DNA of 14,308 nucleotides from Burkholderiales bacterium. GTDB lineage: Bacteria; Pseudomonadota; Gammaproteobacteria; Burkholderiales; Usitatibacteraceae. The translations under genes were made by a program, and so were the position numbers. Shown one piece after another: positions 1-7,590 of the stretch; within the stretch, counting starts at the first letter, position 1, and every line of letters begins with the position of its first letter. The notes beneath the pieces were generated by a model. That model searched no databases. It had not been told where the DNA came from and worked only from the letters and a program-made list of their open reading frames with translations. The stretch is from the NCBI GenBank assembly GCA_017880705.1, contig JADGRS010000030.1, forward strand, positions 1-14,308, written 5' to 3'.

Positions 1-12
1 CGTTTCCGCGCG

Positions 13-1797
13 ATGCATCGCGGGAAGCGAAAACGGCCACTCCGAATGACCGTAGGAATGGAAGTTTCACCCGCCGCACATGGCGCGGGACCCCGCGCCG
101 GACAAGAGCTCCGGTGCGACCCCATTGTCCTCGAGACCCGGGGATGGTCGTCGCCTTCCACGGAGTGCGCGCCGAAGCTCGCCGCGCTCGCGTCGCTCGT
201 CAATCTCGCTCCGCCCGATCCCGTGGCGAGCGTTTCCTACCATTCCCGCGGCAACGTGCTGGTGATCGCGGGCGATGCGCGCGAGCGTGCGCGGCGCGCG
301 GCCGATGCCCTCGCCGCGACTCTTCCGGTGACGCTGCTGGACGCCTGGCCGGGGGCCGCCGCGAAATTCACGCCGTGGACCGGCGCCCTCGAATCGTTGA
401 CGGGATACCTCGGCGAGTTCTCCGCGACGGTCGCCGGATTGAACGGCGCCGCGAAGCCCATGCCGGCGAAGTTCGATCTCGTCCTCGATTTCTCGGCGCA
501 GCCGCGGTTCGCGATGCGCCAGCCGCCCCAGGGCTACTACGCCGCGCCCGCCGACGAAGGATCGCTCGAGAACGTGATCGACGAGATTCGCCAGTCCGTC
601 GGCGAGTTCGAGAAGCCGCGCTACTTCGGCTACCGCGAGAACATCTGCGCCCACAGCCGCTCGCAGGTCACCGGCTGCAACGCCTGCATCGAGATCTGCT
701 CGACGCAGGCCATCGTTGCCGACGGCGACCACGTCAAGGTCGATCCGCACCTGTGCATGGGCTGCGGCGCGTGCTCGACGGTGTGTCCGTCGGGTGCGAT
801 GTCGTACCAGTTTCCCCGCGTCGCGGATCGCGGCGCGCAGATGAAGCAGCTCCTTTCCGCCTATCGCCATGCCGGCGGGGAAGACGCGTGCATCGTCTTC
901 CACAATGGCCATGACGGGCGCGAGCTCCTCGCCGCCTGGGCCTCGTCGGGACCCGGCCTCCCCGCGCGCGCGCTGCCCCTCGAAACCTGGCATGTGTCCG
1001 CGATCGGTCTCGACCTGCTGCTTCCCGCGATCGCGTTCGGCGCGAACCAGGTGGTGGTGATCAGCGCGGGCTCCGAAGACGTCGAGTACCGCGAGGCGCT
1101 GCGCTCGCAGATGGCGATCGCGGAAGCGATCCTTGCGGGTCTGGGTTACGGCGGCACGCATTTCGCTCTCGTCGAAGCGAGCGACACCGGTCGGCTCGAG
1201 CAGGCGTTCGCAAGGCTTTCGCCGGCGCAGGTTCCTCCTTCTTCCGCCACGTTCCTCCTGGGCAACGACAAGCGCACCGCGATCGAATTCGCGGTCGAGC
1301 ACCTCGCGAAGCTCGCGCCGGTGAAGGCCGACGTGATCGCCCTTCCCGCGGGCTCGCCCTTCGGCGAGGTCGTGGTGGACAAGGCCCGGTGCACGATGTG
1401 CCTCTCGTGCGTCGGGGCATGCCCCGTGTCGGCGCTGATGGACGGCGTGGACAAGCCCCTCCTCAAGTTCCTCGAGCGCAATTGCGTGCAATGCGGCCTG
1501 TGCGAAGCGACCTGTCCCGAGGATGCGATCAGTCTCGCGCCGCGGCTTCTCCTCACTCCGCAGGCGCGCGAGGCCCGCGTGCTGAACGAGGCCCAGCCTT
1601 TCCACTGCGTGAGCTGCGCAAAGCCCTTCGGCACGAAGCAGATGGTCGAGGCGATGCTGGGAAGGCTCGCGGGCCATTCGATGTTCTCCAGCGATGGGGC
1701 GCTGCGCCGGCTGCAGATGTGCGCCGACTGCCGCGTCGTCGACATGATGTCGAACAAGAACGAGGCCTCGGTGCTGAGGCTGGGAGCCGATTCCTGA
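13..1797 (+). CDS. Multi-cluster 4Fe-4S ferredoxin-type protein of the formate dehydrogenase operon
   Basis: Predicted iron-sulfur protein, probably cytoplasmic (no signal or membrane segment), at the head of the formate dehydrogenase genes. Numbered from the ATG at 13, cysteine motifs are: C212 then C222/C225/C229; C248/C251/C254/C258; C460/C463/C466/C470; C491/C494/C497/C501. That suggests four [4Fe-4S] clusters in two ferredoxin-like pairs, separated by about 200 residues without cysteine motifs. A C-terminal pair of CxxC motifs (C532/C535 and C570/C573) looks like a zinc- or rubredoxin-like knuckle. This layout matches uncharacterised 4Fe-4S proteins found beside betaproteobacterial formate dehydrogenases; a role in electron transfer or enzyme maturation is inference. 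The stop overlaps the next start (TGATG). The start is uncertain: ATGs at 13, 46 and 58 all lack a well-spaced ribosome binding site, and the frame is open to the window edge, so the gene may begin upstream. Confidence 0.85.
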   Translation: MHRGKRKRPLRMTVGMEVSPAAHGAGPRAGQELRCDPIVLETRGWSSPSTECAPKLAALASLVNLAPPDPVASVSYHSRGNVLVIAGDARERARRAADALAATLPVTLLDAWPGAAAKFTPWTGALESLTGYLGEFSATVAGLNGAAKPMPAKFDLVLDFSAQPRFAMRQPPQGYYAAPADEGSLENVIDEIRQSVGEFEKPRYFGYRENICAHSRSQVTGCNACIEICSTQAIVADGDHVKVDPHLCMGCGACSTVCPSGAMSYQFPRVADRGAQMKQLLSAYRHAGGEDACIVFHNGHDGRELLAAWASSGPGLPARALPLETWHVSAIGLDLLLPAIAFGANQVVVISAGSEDVEYREALRSQMAIAEAILAGLGYGGTHFALVEASDTGRLEQAFARLSPAQVPPSSATFLLGNDKRTAIEFAVEHLAKLAPVKADVIALPAGSPFGEVVVDKARCTMCLSCVGACPVSALMDGVDKPLLKFLERNCVQCGLCEATCPEDAISLAPRLLLTPQAREARVLNEAQPFHCVSCAKPFGTKQMVEAMLGRLAGHSMFSSDGALRRLQMCADCRVVDMMSNKNEASVLRLGADS

Positions 1798-2420
1798 TGG
1801 ATGCGCTCGCAACACGCGTCGCGCTCCACCGCACGCTGCCGCCCGAGGAGGCGGCCCGCGGCGATTTCTACGCGCTCTTCGCGCGCCTGCTGCACAGCGG
1901 GCCCGACGGGGCGCTCCTGCAAAGCATCGCCGGCGCCGATCCGATCCCGGGGGCGAGCGCGTTGGGCGCGGCGTGGCGCGATCTGGTCGACGCGTCGTCC
2001 GCGATGGACGCCGATGCGGCGCAGGAAGAGTTCGAGGCGCTCTTCGTCGGCGTCGGCAAGGCCGAAGTCTCCCTCTACGCCGGCTTCTACACGGGGGCCC
2101 CGGCGATCGACCATCCGCGGGTGCGCATCCAGGCCGACCTCGCCGCATTCGGCCTCGCGCGCCGCGAGGACGCGCCGGAACCCGAGGATCATTTCGCCGG
2201 TCTCATGGATGCCATGCGCGTGCTGGTGGCCGGCGGCGCCGGCCGCGCCCCGGCGACGCTCGCGGACCAGCGCAGGTTCTACGAGGCTCACATCGGGCCC
2301 GGCATCGGGCGCTTCTTCGAGGCGCTCGCGCGCTCGAAGAAGGCCAACTACTACCGCAAGGTCGCCGCGCTCGGCACGGCGTATTTCGCGCTCGAAACCG
2401 AATCGTTCTCCCTCGATTAA
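1797..2420 (+). CDS. TorD/DmsD-family molecular chaperone
   Basis: A 207-residue cytoplasmic chaperone of the TorD family. These bind the twin-arginine signal or apo form of molybdoenzymes and hold export until the cofactor is inserted. Visible family signs are an all-helical composition, an N-terminal FYALFARLL-type helix, the aromatic Y94-A-G-F-Y98 segment, and E128-P-E-D-H132, which corresponds to the conserved acidic-Asp-His motif of TorD proteins. The start is the ATG at 1797, which shares its A with the stop codon of the preceding iron-sulfur gene, implying translational coupling; the longer upstream reading in the same frame is only antisense-like shadow inside that gene. The client is most simply FdhA, encoded 243 bases downstream, with the small Tat protein between them. 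Confidence 0.9.
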   Translation: MDALATRVALHRTLPPEEAARGDFYALFARLLHSGPDGALLQSIAGADPIPGASALGAAWRDLVDASSAMDADAAQEEFEALFVGVGKAEVSLYAGFYTGAPAIDHPRVRIQADLAAFGLARREDAPEPEDHFAGLMDAMRVLVAGGAGRAPATLADQRRFYEAHIGPGIGRFFEALARSKKANYYRKVAALGTAYFALETESFSLD

Positions 2421-2448
2421 ACGCATGTCTCGCCACAGGAGGCCCACG

Positions 2449-2652
2449 ATGAAGACCACCAAGCCGACCCACCGCCGCAAGTTCCTGCTGGCCGCCGGGC
2501 TGGGCGGCGCCGGAGTCGCCGCCGCCGTCGTGACCGCAACCAACAAGGCGAAGGACGCCGCGCCCATCGCGGAAGCCGGCGAGAAATCGACGACGACCGC
2601 GTATCGCGCGTCGCCACACGTGCTGAAGTACTACAAGACCACCGAAGTCTGA
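2449..2652 (+). CDS. Small twin-arginine protein of formate dehydrogenase operons
   Basis: A 67-residue protein whose first third is a twin-arginine signal (R9-R10-K-F-L followed by an Ala/Gly-rich hydrophobic stretch to about residue 33). The mature part is short and polar, ending in an aromatic KYYKTTEV-like tail. It corresponds to the known class of small Tat-target proteins encoded directly upstream of formate dehydrogenase catalytic genes; their function is not established. The ATG at 2449 is chosen because AGGAGG at 2437-2442 lies 6 bases before it. An in-frame ATG 24 bases earlier (2425) lacks such a site. The stop at 2650-2652 is embedded in the ribosome binding site of fdhA, consistent with coupled translation. 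It could be a small structural subunit or an assembly aid. Confidence 0.85.
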   Translation: MKTTKPTHRRKFLLAAGLGGAGVAAAVVTATNKAKDAAPIAEAGEKSTTTAYRASPHVLKYYKTTEV

Positions 2653-2662
2653 GGAGGCCGAC

Positions 2663-5593
2663 ATGCTGCTCACGCGTAAATCCGAAGGCCGGGCCGAAGC
2701 CCTCAATCCCCTCGCGCGCGCCGCTTCCGCGCTCGCCGCGAAGGCCGTCGATCGGCGGGCGTTCCTCAAGGGATCGGGCCTCACGGCCGGCGCCGCCGCG
2801 TTCGCGAGCCAGTTGCCGTTGAACCTGGTGGGCGAGGCGAAGGCGCAGGCCGCGAAGAAGACCGGCAACACCGTGGTGAAGCGCACCGTCTGCACGCATT
2901 GCTCCGTCGGCTGCGCGATCGACGCGGTGGTGACCGACGGCGTCTGGGTGCGCCAGGAGCCGGTGTTCGACTCGCCGATCAACCTCGGCGCGCACTGCGC
3001 CAAGGGCGCCTCGGTGCGCGAGCACGGCATGACCGAGAATTCGCACCGCCTCAAGTCCCCGATGAAGCTCGTGGACGGCAAGTACCGCAAGATCAGCTGG
3101 CAGCAGGCGATCGACGAGATCGGCGACAAGCTGCTCTCGATCCGCAAGGAAAGCGGTCCCGACGCGGTCTTCTGGGTCGGCTCGTCGAAGCACAACAACG
3201 AGACCGCCCAGATGTTCCGCAAGTTCGCGTCCATGTTCGGCACCAACAACATGGACCACCAGGCGCGCATCTGCCACTCGACCACGGTAGCGGGGGTCGC
3301 GAACACCTGGGGCTACGGGGCGATGACCAATTCGTACAACGACCTGCAGAACACGAAGTGCATGTTCTTCATCGGCTCCAACGCCGCCGAAGCGCACCCG
3401 GTATCGATGCTGCACGCGCTGCACGCGAAGGAGACGGGCGCAAAGATGATCGTCGCCGACCCGCGCTTCACGCGCACCGCGGCCAAGGCCGACCAGTACA
3501 TCCGCTTCCGCTCCGGCACGGACGTGGCGCTCCTCTTCGGAATGCTTCACCACATCTTCAAGAACGGCTGGGAGGACAAGCAGTACATCAACGACCGCGT
3601 CTACGGCATGGACAAGGTCCGCGACGAGGTCATGGCCAAGTGGACGCCGGACAAGGTCACGGAGGTGACGGGTGTTTCCGAGGCCGACGTCCTCGCTGCG
3701 GCGGAGACGATGGCGAAGAACCGGCCCTCGACCATCATCTGGTGCATGGGCCAGACCCAGCACACCACCGGCAACGCGTTCGTGCGCGCCTCCTGCATCC
3801 TGCAGCTCGCGCTCGGCAACATCGGCGTTTCCGGCGGCGGGGCCAACATCTATCGCGGCCACGACAACGTGCAGGGCGCGACCGACGTGGGCCCGAACCC
3901 CGACTCGCTGCCGGGCTACTACGGCATCATCGAGGGCGCCTGGAAGCACTGGTGCAAGGTCTGGGGCGTCGACTACGAGTGGATGAAGGGCCGCTTCGCC
4001 TCCAAGGCGATGATGGAGAAGCCCGGCATGACGGTGTCGCGCTGGATCGACGGCGTGCTCGAGAAGAACGAGCTCATCGACCAGGACAGCAACCTGCGCG
4101 CGATCGTCTACTGGGGCCACGCGCCCAACTCCCAATCGCGCGGCATCGAGATGAAGCAGGCGATGGAGAAGGTCGATCTCATGGTGATCGTCGATCCCTA
4201 TCCGACGGCCGCCTCGGCGATGCCCGACCGCAAGGACGGCGTCTACCTCCTGCCGGCTTGCACGCAGTTCGAGACTTCGGGCAGCGTCACCGCCTCGAAT
4301 CGCTCGATCCAGTGGCGCGAGAAGGTGATCGAGCCGCTGTTCGAGTCGAAGCCCGACGCGACGATTCTGCTGGCCTTCGCGAAAAAATTCGGCTATGGCG
4401 CCGAGTTCGTGAAGAACATCAAGGTGGTGAAGGACAAGGACGGCTGGGACGAGCCGGTGCCCGAGGACATGCTGCGCGAGATCAACGCGGGCAACTGGAC
4501 CATCGGCTACACGGGCCAATCCCCCGAGCGCCTCAAGGCGCACATGCGCAACATGGCGGCCTTCGATCCGAAGACGCTGCGCTGCACGACGAGCGTGGTC
4601 GACAAGGAAACCGGCTACGACATCAACGGCGACTACTTCGGCCTGCCGTGGCCGTGCTACGGCAAGCCCGAGATCAAGCATCCCGGCTCGCCCGTGCTCT
4701 ATCGCACCGACTTGAAGATGATGGACGGCGGCGGATGCTTCCGCGCGAACTTCGGCATCACCAAGGACGGCGTGAGCCTGCTCGCCGAGGACGGCTCGTA
4801 TCCGAAGGATTCCGACCTCACCACCGGCTACCCGGAATTCGACCACGTGCTCATGAAGAAGCTCGGATGGTGGGTGGAGCTCACGCCTGACGAGCAGAAG
4901 GCGGCCGAGGGCAAGAACTGGAAGACCGACCTTTCGGGAGGCATCCAGCGCGTGTGCATGGTCAACCACAACGTGCACTTCTGGGGCAACGCGAAGGCGC
5001 GCGCGGTGGTGTGGAACTTTCCCGACGGCGTGCCGCAGCATCGCGAGCCGCTCTACAGCCCGCGTCCCGATCTCGTCGCGAAGTATCCGACGCACGACGA
5101 CAAGAAGGCCTTCTGGCGCCTGCCCACGCTCTTCAAGAAGGTGCAGGACAAGGCGGTCGAGGACAAGGTCGCGGAGAAATTCCCGATCGTGCTCACCTCG
5201 GGGCGCCTGGTCGAGTACGAGGGCGGCGGCGACGAGACCCGCTCCAACCCGTGGCTCGCCGAGCTGCAGCAGGAGAACTTCGTCGAGATCAACACCCAGG
5301 ACGCCGAGAAGCGCGGCATCAAATACTGGGACACCGTGTGGGTGAAGACGCCCACCGGCGCGCAGATCAAGGTGAAGGCCCTCGTCACCGAGCGCGTGGG
5401 GCCGGGAACCAGCTTCATCCCGTTCCACTTCGCGGGATGGTGGCAAGGCAAGGACCTGCTCGACAAGTATCCGGAGGGCGCCGCGCCGATCGTGCGCGGA
5501 GATGCGGTGAACACGGCGACGACCTACGGCTACGACTCGGTCACGATGATGCAGGAGACCAAGACGACGCTCTGCAACATCGAGCGCGCCTGA
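2663..5593 (+). CDS. fdhA: Formate dehydrogenase catalytic (alpha) subunit, Mo/W-bis-MGD, cysteine type
   Basis: Catalytic subunit (976 residues) oxidising formate to CO2 in the periplasm. A long n-region precedes the twin-arginine motif R31-R32-A-F-L-K, followed by an Ala-rich segment ending near AKAQA, so it should be Tat-exported. The proximal [4Fe-4S] site is C77/C80/C84/C112. The metal ligand is C204 followed by H205 in ARICHSTTVAG; this position is selenocysteine in E. coli FdnG and FdhF but an ordinary TGC codon here. R398 in YRGHDNVQG matches the conserved substrate-site arginine of FdhF (R333). The block TQHTTGN and the LPGYY segment are typical of the family, and the C-terminal part from about residue 840 fits the molybdopterin dinucleotide-binding domain. 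GAGGAGG at 2651-2657 is 5 bases before the ATG. Length is close to FdnG-type enzymes. Choice of Mo or W cannot be read from the sequence. Confidence 0.96.
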   Translation: MLLTRKSEGRAEALNPLARAASALAAKAVDRRAFLKGSGLTAGAAAFASQLPLNLVGEAKAQAAKKTGNTVVKRTVCTHCSVGCAIDAVVTDGVWVRQEPVFDSPINLGAHCAKGASVREHGMTENSHRLKSPMKLVDGKYRKISWQQAIDEIGDKLLSIRKESGPDAVFWVGSSKHNNETAQMFRKFASMFGTNNMDHQARICHSTTVAGVANTWGYGAMTNSYNDLQNTKCMFFIGSNAAEAHPVSMLHALHAKETGAKMIVADPRFTRTAAKADQYIRFRSGTDVALLFGMLHHIFKNGWEDKQYINDRVYGMDKVRDEVMAKWTPDKVTEVTGVSEADVLAAAETMAKNRPSTIIWCMGQTQHTTGNAFVRASCILQLALGNIGVSGGGANIYRGHDNVQGATDVGPNPDSLPGYYGIIEGAWKHWCKVWGVDYEWMKGRFASKAMMEKPGMTVSRWIDGVLEKNELIDQDSNLRAIVYWGHAPNSQSRGIEMKQAMEKVDLMVIVDPYPTAASAMPDRKDGVYLLPACTQFETSGSVTASNRSIQWREKVIEPLFESKPDATILLAFAKKFGYGAEFVKNIKVVKDKDGWDEPVPEDMLREINAGNWTIGYTGQSPERLKAHMRNMAAFDPKTLRCTTSVVDKETGYDINGDYFGLPWPCYGKPEIKHPGSPVLYRTDLKMMDGGGCFRANFGITKDGVSLLAEDGSYPKDSDLTTGYPEFDHVLMKKLGWWVELTPDEQKAAEGKNWKTDLSGGIQRVCMVNHNVHFWGNAKARAVVWNFPDGVPQHREPLYSPRPDLVAKYPTHDDKKAFWRLPTLFKKVQDKAVEDKVAEKFPIVLTSGRLVEYEGGGDETRSNPWLAELQQENFVEINTQDAEKRGIKYWDTVWVKTPTGAQIKVKALVTERVGPGTSFIPFHFAGWWQGKDLLDKYPEGAAPIVRGDAVNTATTYGYDSVTMMQETKTTLCNIERA

Positions 5594-5615
5594 CGAAGAG
5601 ACCCAGGAGAACACC

Positions 5616-6236
5616 ATGGCCAGAATGAAATTCATCTGCGACGCCGAGCGCTGCATCGAGTGCAACGGCTGTGCCACCGCCTGCAAGGCGGAGCACGAGG
5701 TGCCGTGGGGCGTGAACCGCCGGCGCCTCGTGACCGTGAACGACGGCCTGCCGGGCGAGCGCTCGATCTCGGTCGCGTGCATGCACTGCACCGACGCGCC
5801 CTGCATGGCGGTCTGCCCGGTCGATTGCTTCTATCGGACCGAGGACCAGATCGTGCTGCACGACAAGGACCTGTGCATCGGCTGCGGCTACTGCTTCTAC
5901 GCGTGCCCGTTCGGCGCGCCGCAGTTCCCCCAGGCGGGCGCCTTCGGCTTGCGCGGCAAGATGGACAAGTGCACCTTCTGCGCGGGAGGCCCCGAGGAGA
6001 ATCACTCCGTCGAGGAGTTCCGCAAGTACGGCCGCAACCGCATCGCCGAGGGAAAGCTTCCCGCCTGCGCCGAGATGTGCTCGACCAAGGCGCTCCTCGC
6101 GGGCGACGCGCCCGTCATCACCACGATCTACAAGACGCGCGTGGTCACGCGCGGCAAGGGCGACGAGATCTGGGGATGGGCGATGGCCTACCAGGGCAGC
6201 GCCAAGCTCGCCGACCAGCCGGGAGGCAAGTCGTGA
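5616..6236 (+). CDS. fdhB: Formate dehydrogenase iron-sulfur (beta) subunit
   Basis: A 206-residue electron-transfer subunit carrying 16 cysteines placed for four [4Fe-4S] clusters: C13/C16/C19/C23, C55/C58/C63/C67, C87/C90/C93/C97 and C119/C122/C151/C155. This is the DmsB/FdnH-like arrangement, wiring the FdhA cluster to the cytochrome b subunit. It has no signal peptide, so it presumably crosses the membrane together with FdhA through the Tat system. It also lacks the C-terminal membrane anchor helix of E. coli FdnH, ending in a polar tail; membrane attachment would therefore depend on FdhC. AGGAG at 5605-5609 precedes the ATG at a normal distance. Its last bases overlap the GTG start of the next gene (GTGA). 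Confidence 0.95.
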   Translation: MARMKFICDAERCIECNGCATACKAEHEVPWGVNRRRLVTVNDGLPGERSISVACMHCTDAPCMAVCPVDCFYRTEDQIVLHDKDLCIGCGYCFYACPFGAPQFPQAGAFGLRGKMDKCTFCAGGPEENHSVEEFRKYGRNRIAEGKLPACAEMCSTKALLAGDAPVITTIYKTRVVTRGKGDEIWGWAMAYQGSAKLADQPGGKS

Positions 6237-6457
6237 GGCGCGCGCTCGCGGTAACCGCCGCGGCGTTGGCGCTCGCCGCATGCCACGAGATTCCCCAGGA
6301 CGCGGCCAAGCCTTACGCCGGCAAGGAGGATACGAAGGCGTATGCGGGAGACCTCTTCAAGGGCGACAAGGACAAGTACGAGAAGGCGCTCGCCGCGCGC
6401 GCGCAGAGCCAGAACGAGTACATCCGTACCGGCGACGTCAACAAGACCAATAAATAG
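6233..6457 (+). CDS. Small predicted lipoprotein between fdhB and fdhC
   Basis: A 74-residue protein of unknown function. Translation from the GTG at 6233 gives a basic start (RR), an Ala/Leu-rich hydrophobic segment and a lipobox L14-A-A-C17, so it should be lipidated and anchored in the envelope. The mature 58 residues are highly charged, with a degenerate internal repeat (KPYAGKED then KAYAGDLF) and an Asn/Lys-rich end. The GTG is chosen because it is the only start that places the lipobox correctly, GGAGG at 6222-6226 lies 6 bases upstream, and GTGA overlaps the stop of fdhB. Lying between two subunit genes, it is probably made together with them and may be an assembly or structural accessory of the complex; that is inference only. 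Confidence 0.8.
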   Translation: MRRALAVTAAALALAACHEIPQDAAKPYAGKEDTKAYAGDLFKGDKDKYEKALAARAQSQNEYIRTGDVNKTNK

Positions 6458-6471
6458 ATAACGGAGGGTCC

Positions 6472-7587
6472 ATGCTGCAAGCATTCGCACGGCGCTTCGG
6501 CGCACTCATCCTCGGCGCGGCGTTGTCGCTGCCGTTCGCCGCCGTGGCGCAAGCGCAAGCGCAGGCGCCCGCGGCCGCTCCCGCGGCGCCCGTCACGGCG
6601 CCCACCGGCAAGGTGCCCGACAATCCCGCGCGGGGCATGAAGCCCTCGCAGGAGGTCTCGACCGCGAAGGGCTCGACCGCCGTTCCCGGGTGGAACAATC
6701 CCCCGGCGTCCTGGGACGGCACCAGCGAGTTGCCGCAGTACGCCTCGATTCCCGGGCGCGAGACCAATCGCCTCATCCAGCACACCGGCCGCGAATGGCG
6801 CGTGTTCCACAACGGGCCGCTCGTGCAGTACGGCGGCTGGCTCATTGTCATCGTGCTCGCGGCGATCGCGGTGTTCTACCTCATCAAGGGAACGATCAAG
6901 CTCAAGGGCCGCCCGACGGGTCGCCTCATCGAGCGCTTCAACGCAGTCGAGCGCGCGTCCCACTGGACCATGGCGGGAAGCTTCGTATTCCTCGCGCTTA
7001 CCGGCATCACCATGCTGTTCGGCAAGTACCTCATCCTGCCGTGGCTCGGCTACGGGGCCTTCTCCTGGCTCACGATCGTCGGCAAGAACGTCCACAACTT
7101 CGTGGGGCCGCTCTTCATCTTCTCCCTGGTGGTGTCCTTCCTCATCTTCGTGAAGGACAACATGATCCATAAGGTCGACATCGAATGGCTCACGAAGCTG
7201 GGGGGGATGTTCGGGAGTCACGAAGTTCCCTCGGGACGCTTCAACGGGGGCGAGAAGGCGTGGTTCTGGGGCGGGCTCGTGTTCCTCGGCGCGCTCGTGA
7301 GCATCACGGGGCTCATCCTCGACTTCCCCAACTGGAACCAGGGCCGGGAGCTCATGCAGCAGGCGAACGTGGTGCACGCGGTCTGCGCGGTGCTCTTCAT
7401 CTCCGCCGCGTTCGCGCACATCTACATCGGCACGCTCGGAATGGAAGGCGCCTATCGCGCCATGCGGGACGGCTACGTCGACGAAGAGTGGGCGAAGGAG
7501 CACCACGCCCTCTGGTACCAGGAAGTGAAAGCGGGCAAGCGTCCCGAGAAGATCGCGGGCGCGCCGCAACCGGCCACGGGAGACTGA
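6472..7587 (+). CDS. fdhC: Formate dehydrogenase cytochrome b (gamma) subunit
   Basis: A 371-residue integral membrane subunit that binds haem b and passes electrons to quinone. After a signal-like N-terminus (about 1-28) comes an Ala/Pro/Gln-rich linker and a soluble region to residue 120. Five hydrophobic helices follow, roughly 121-141, 164-183, 211-228, 263-283 and 300-321. Candidate haem ligands are H164 (ERASHW), H208 (NVHNF), H302 (VVHAV) and H316 (FAHIYIGT), in the pattern of FdnI-type cytochromes. E. coli FdnI is much shorter (about 217 residues, four helices), so the N-terminal 120 residues plus the first helix are extra; this longer form is common in betaproteobacterial annotation as I recall it. 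GGAGGG at 6463-6468 supports the ATG. Confidence 0.93.
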   Translation: MLQAFARRFGALILGAALSLPFAAVAQAQAQAPAAAPAAPVTAPTGKVPDNPARGMKPSQEVSTAKGSTAVPGWNNPPASWDGTSELPQYASIPGRETNRLIQHTGREWRVFHNGPLVQYGGWLIVIVLAAIAVFYLIKGTIKLKGRPTGRLIERFNAVERASHWTMAGSFVFLALTGITMLFGKYLILPWLGYGAFSWLTIVGKNVHNFVGPLFIFSLVVSFLIFVKDNMIHKVDIEWLTKLGGMFGSHEVPSGRFNGGEKAWFWGGLVFLGALVSITGLILDFPNWNQGRELMQQANVVHAVCAVLFISAAFAHIYIGTLGMEGAYRAMRDGYVDEEWAKEHHALWYQEVKAGKRPEKIAGAPQPATGD

Positions 7588-7590
7588 ACC

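Noticed and set aside
67..2148. Open frame of 693 codons on the minus strand opposite the iron-sulfur and TorD genes
   Set aside because: Extremely Arg/Ala-rich with no recognisable motif; the plus strand carries conserved cysteine motifs and a TorD motif.
3266..3283. Possible selenocysteine codon in FdhA
   Set aside because: The codon is TGC, and there is no in-frame TGA anywhere in the gene.
2417..5806. Open frame of 1129 codons on the minus strand opposite fdhA
   Set aside because: It is a GC-rich shadow of the very clear fdhA gene: Arg/Ala/Leu/Val/His-rich composition, no domain motifs, and it crosses the gene boundaries of three plus-strand genes.
6548..6567. Short GCGCAA-type tandem repeat in fdhC as a phase-variable tract
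   Set aside because: Only about three imperfect hexamers encoding AQAQAQ in a low-complexity linker; changes in copy number would stay in frame.
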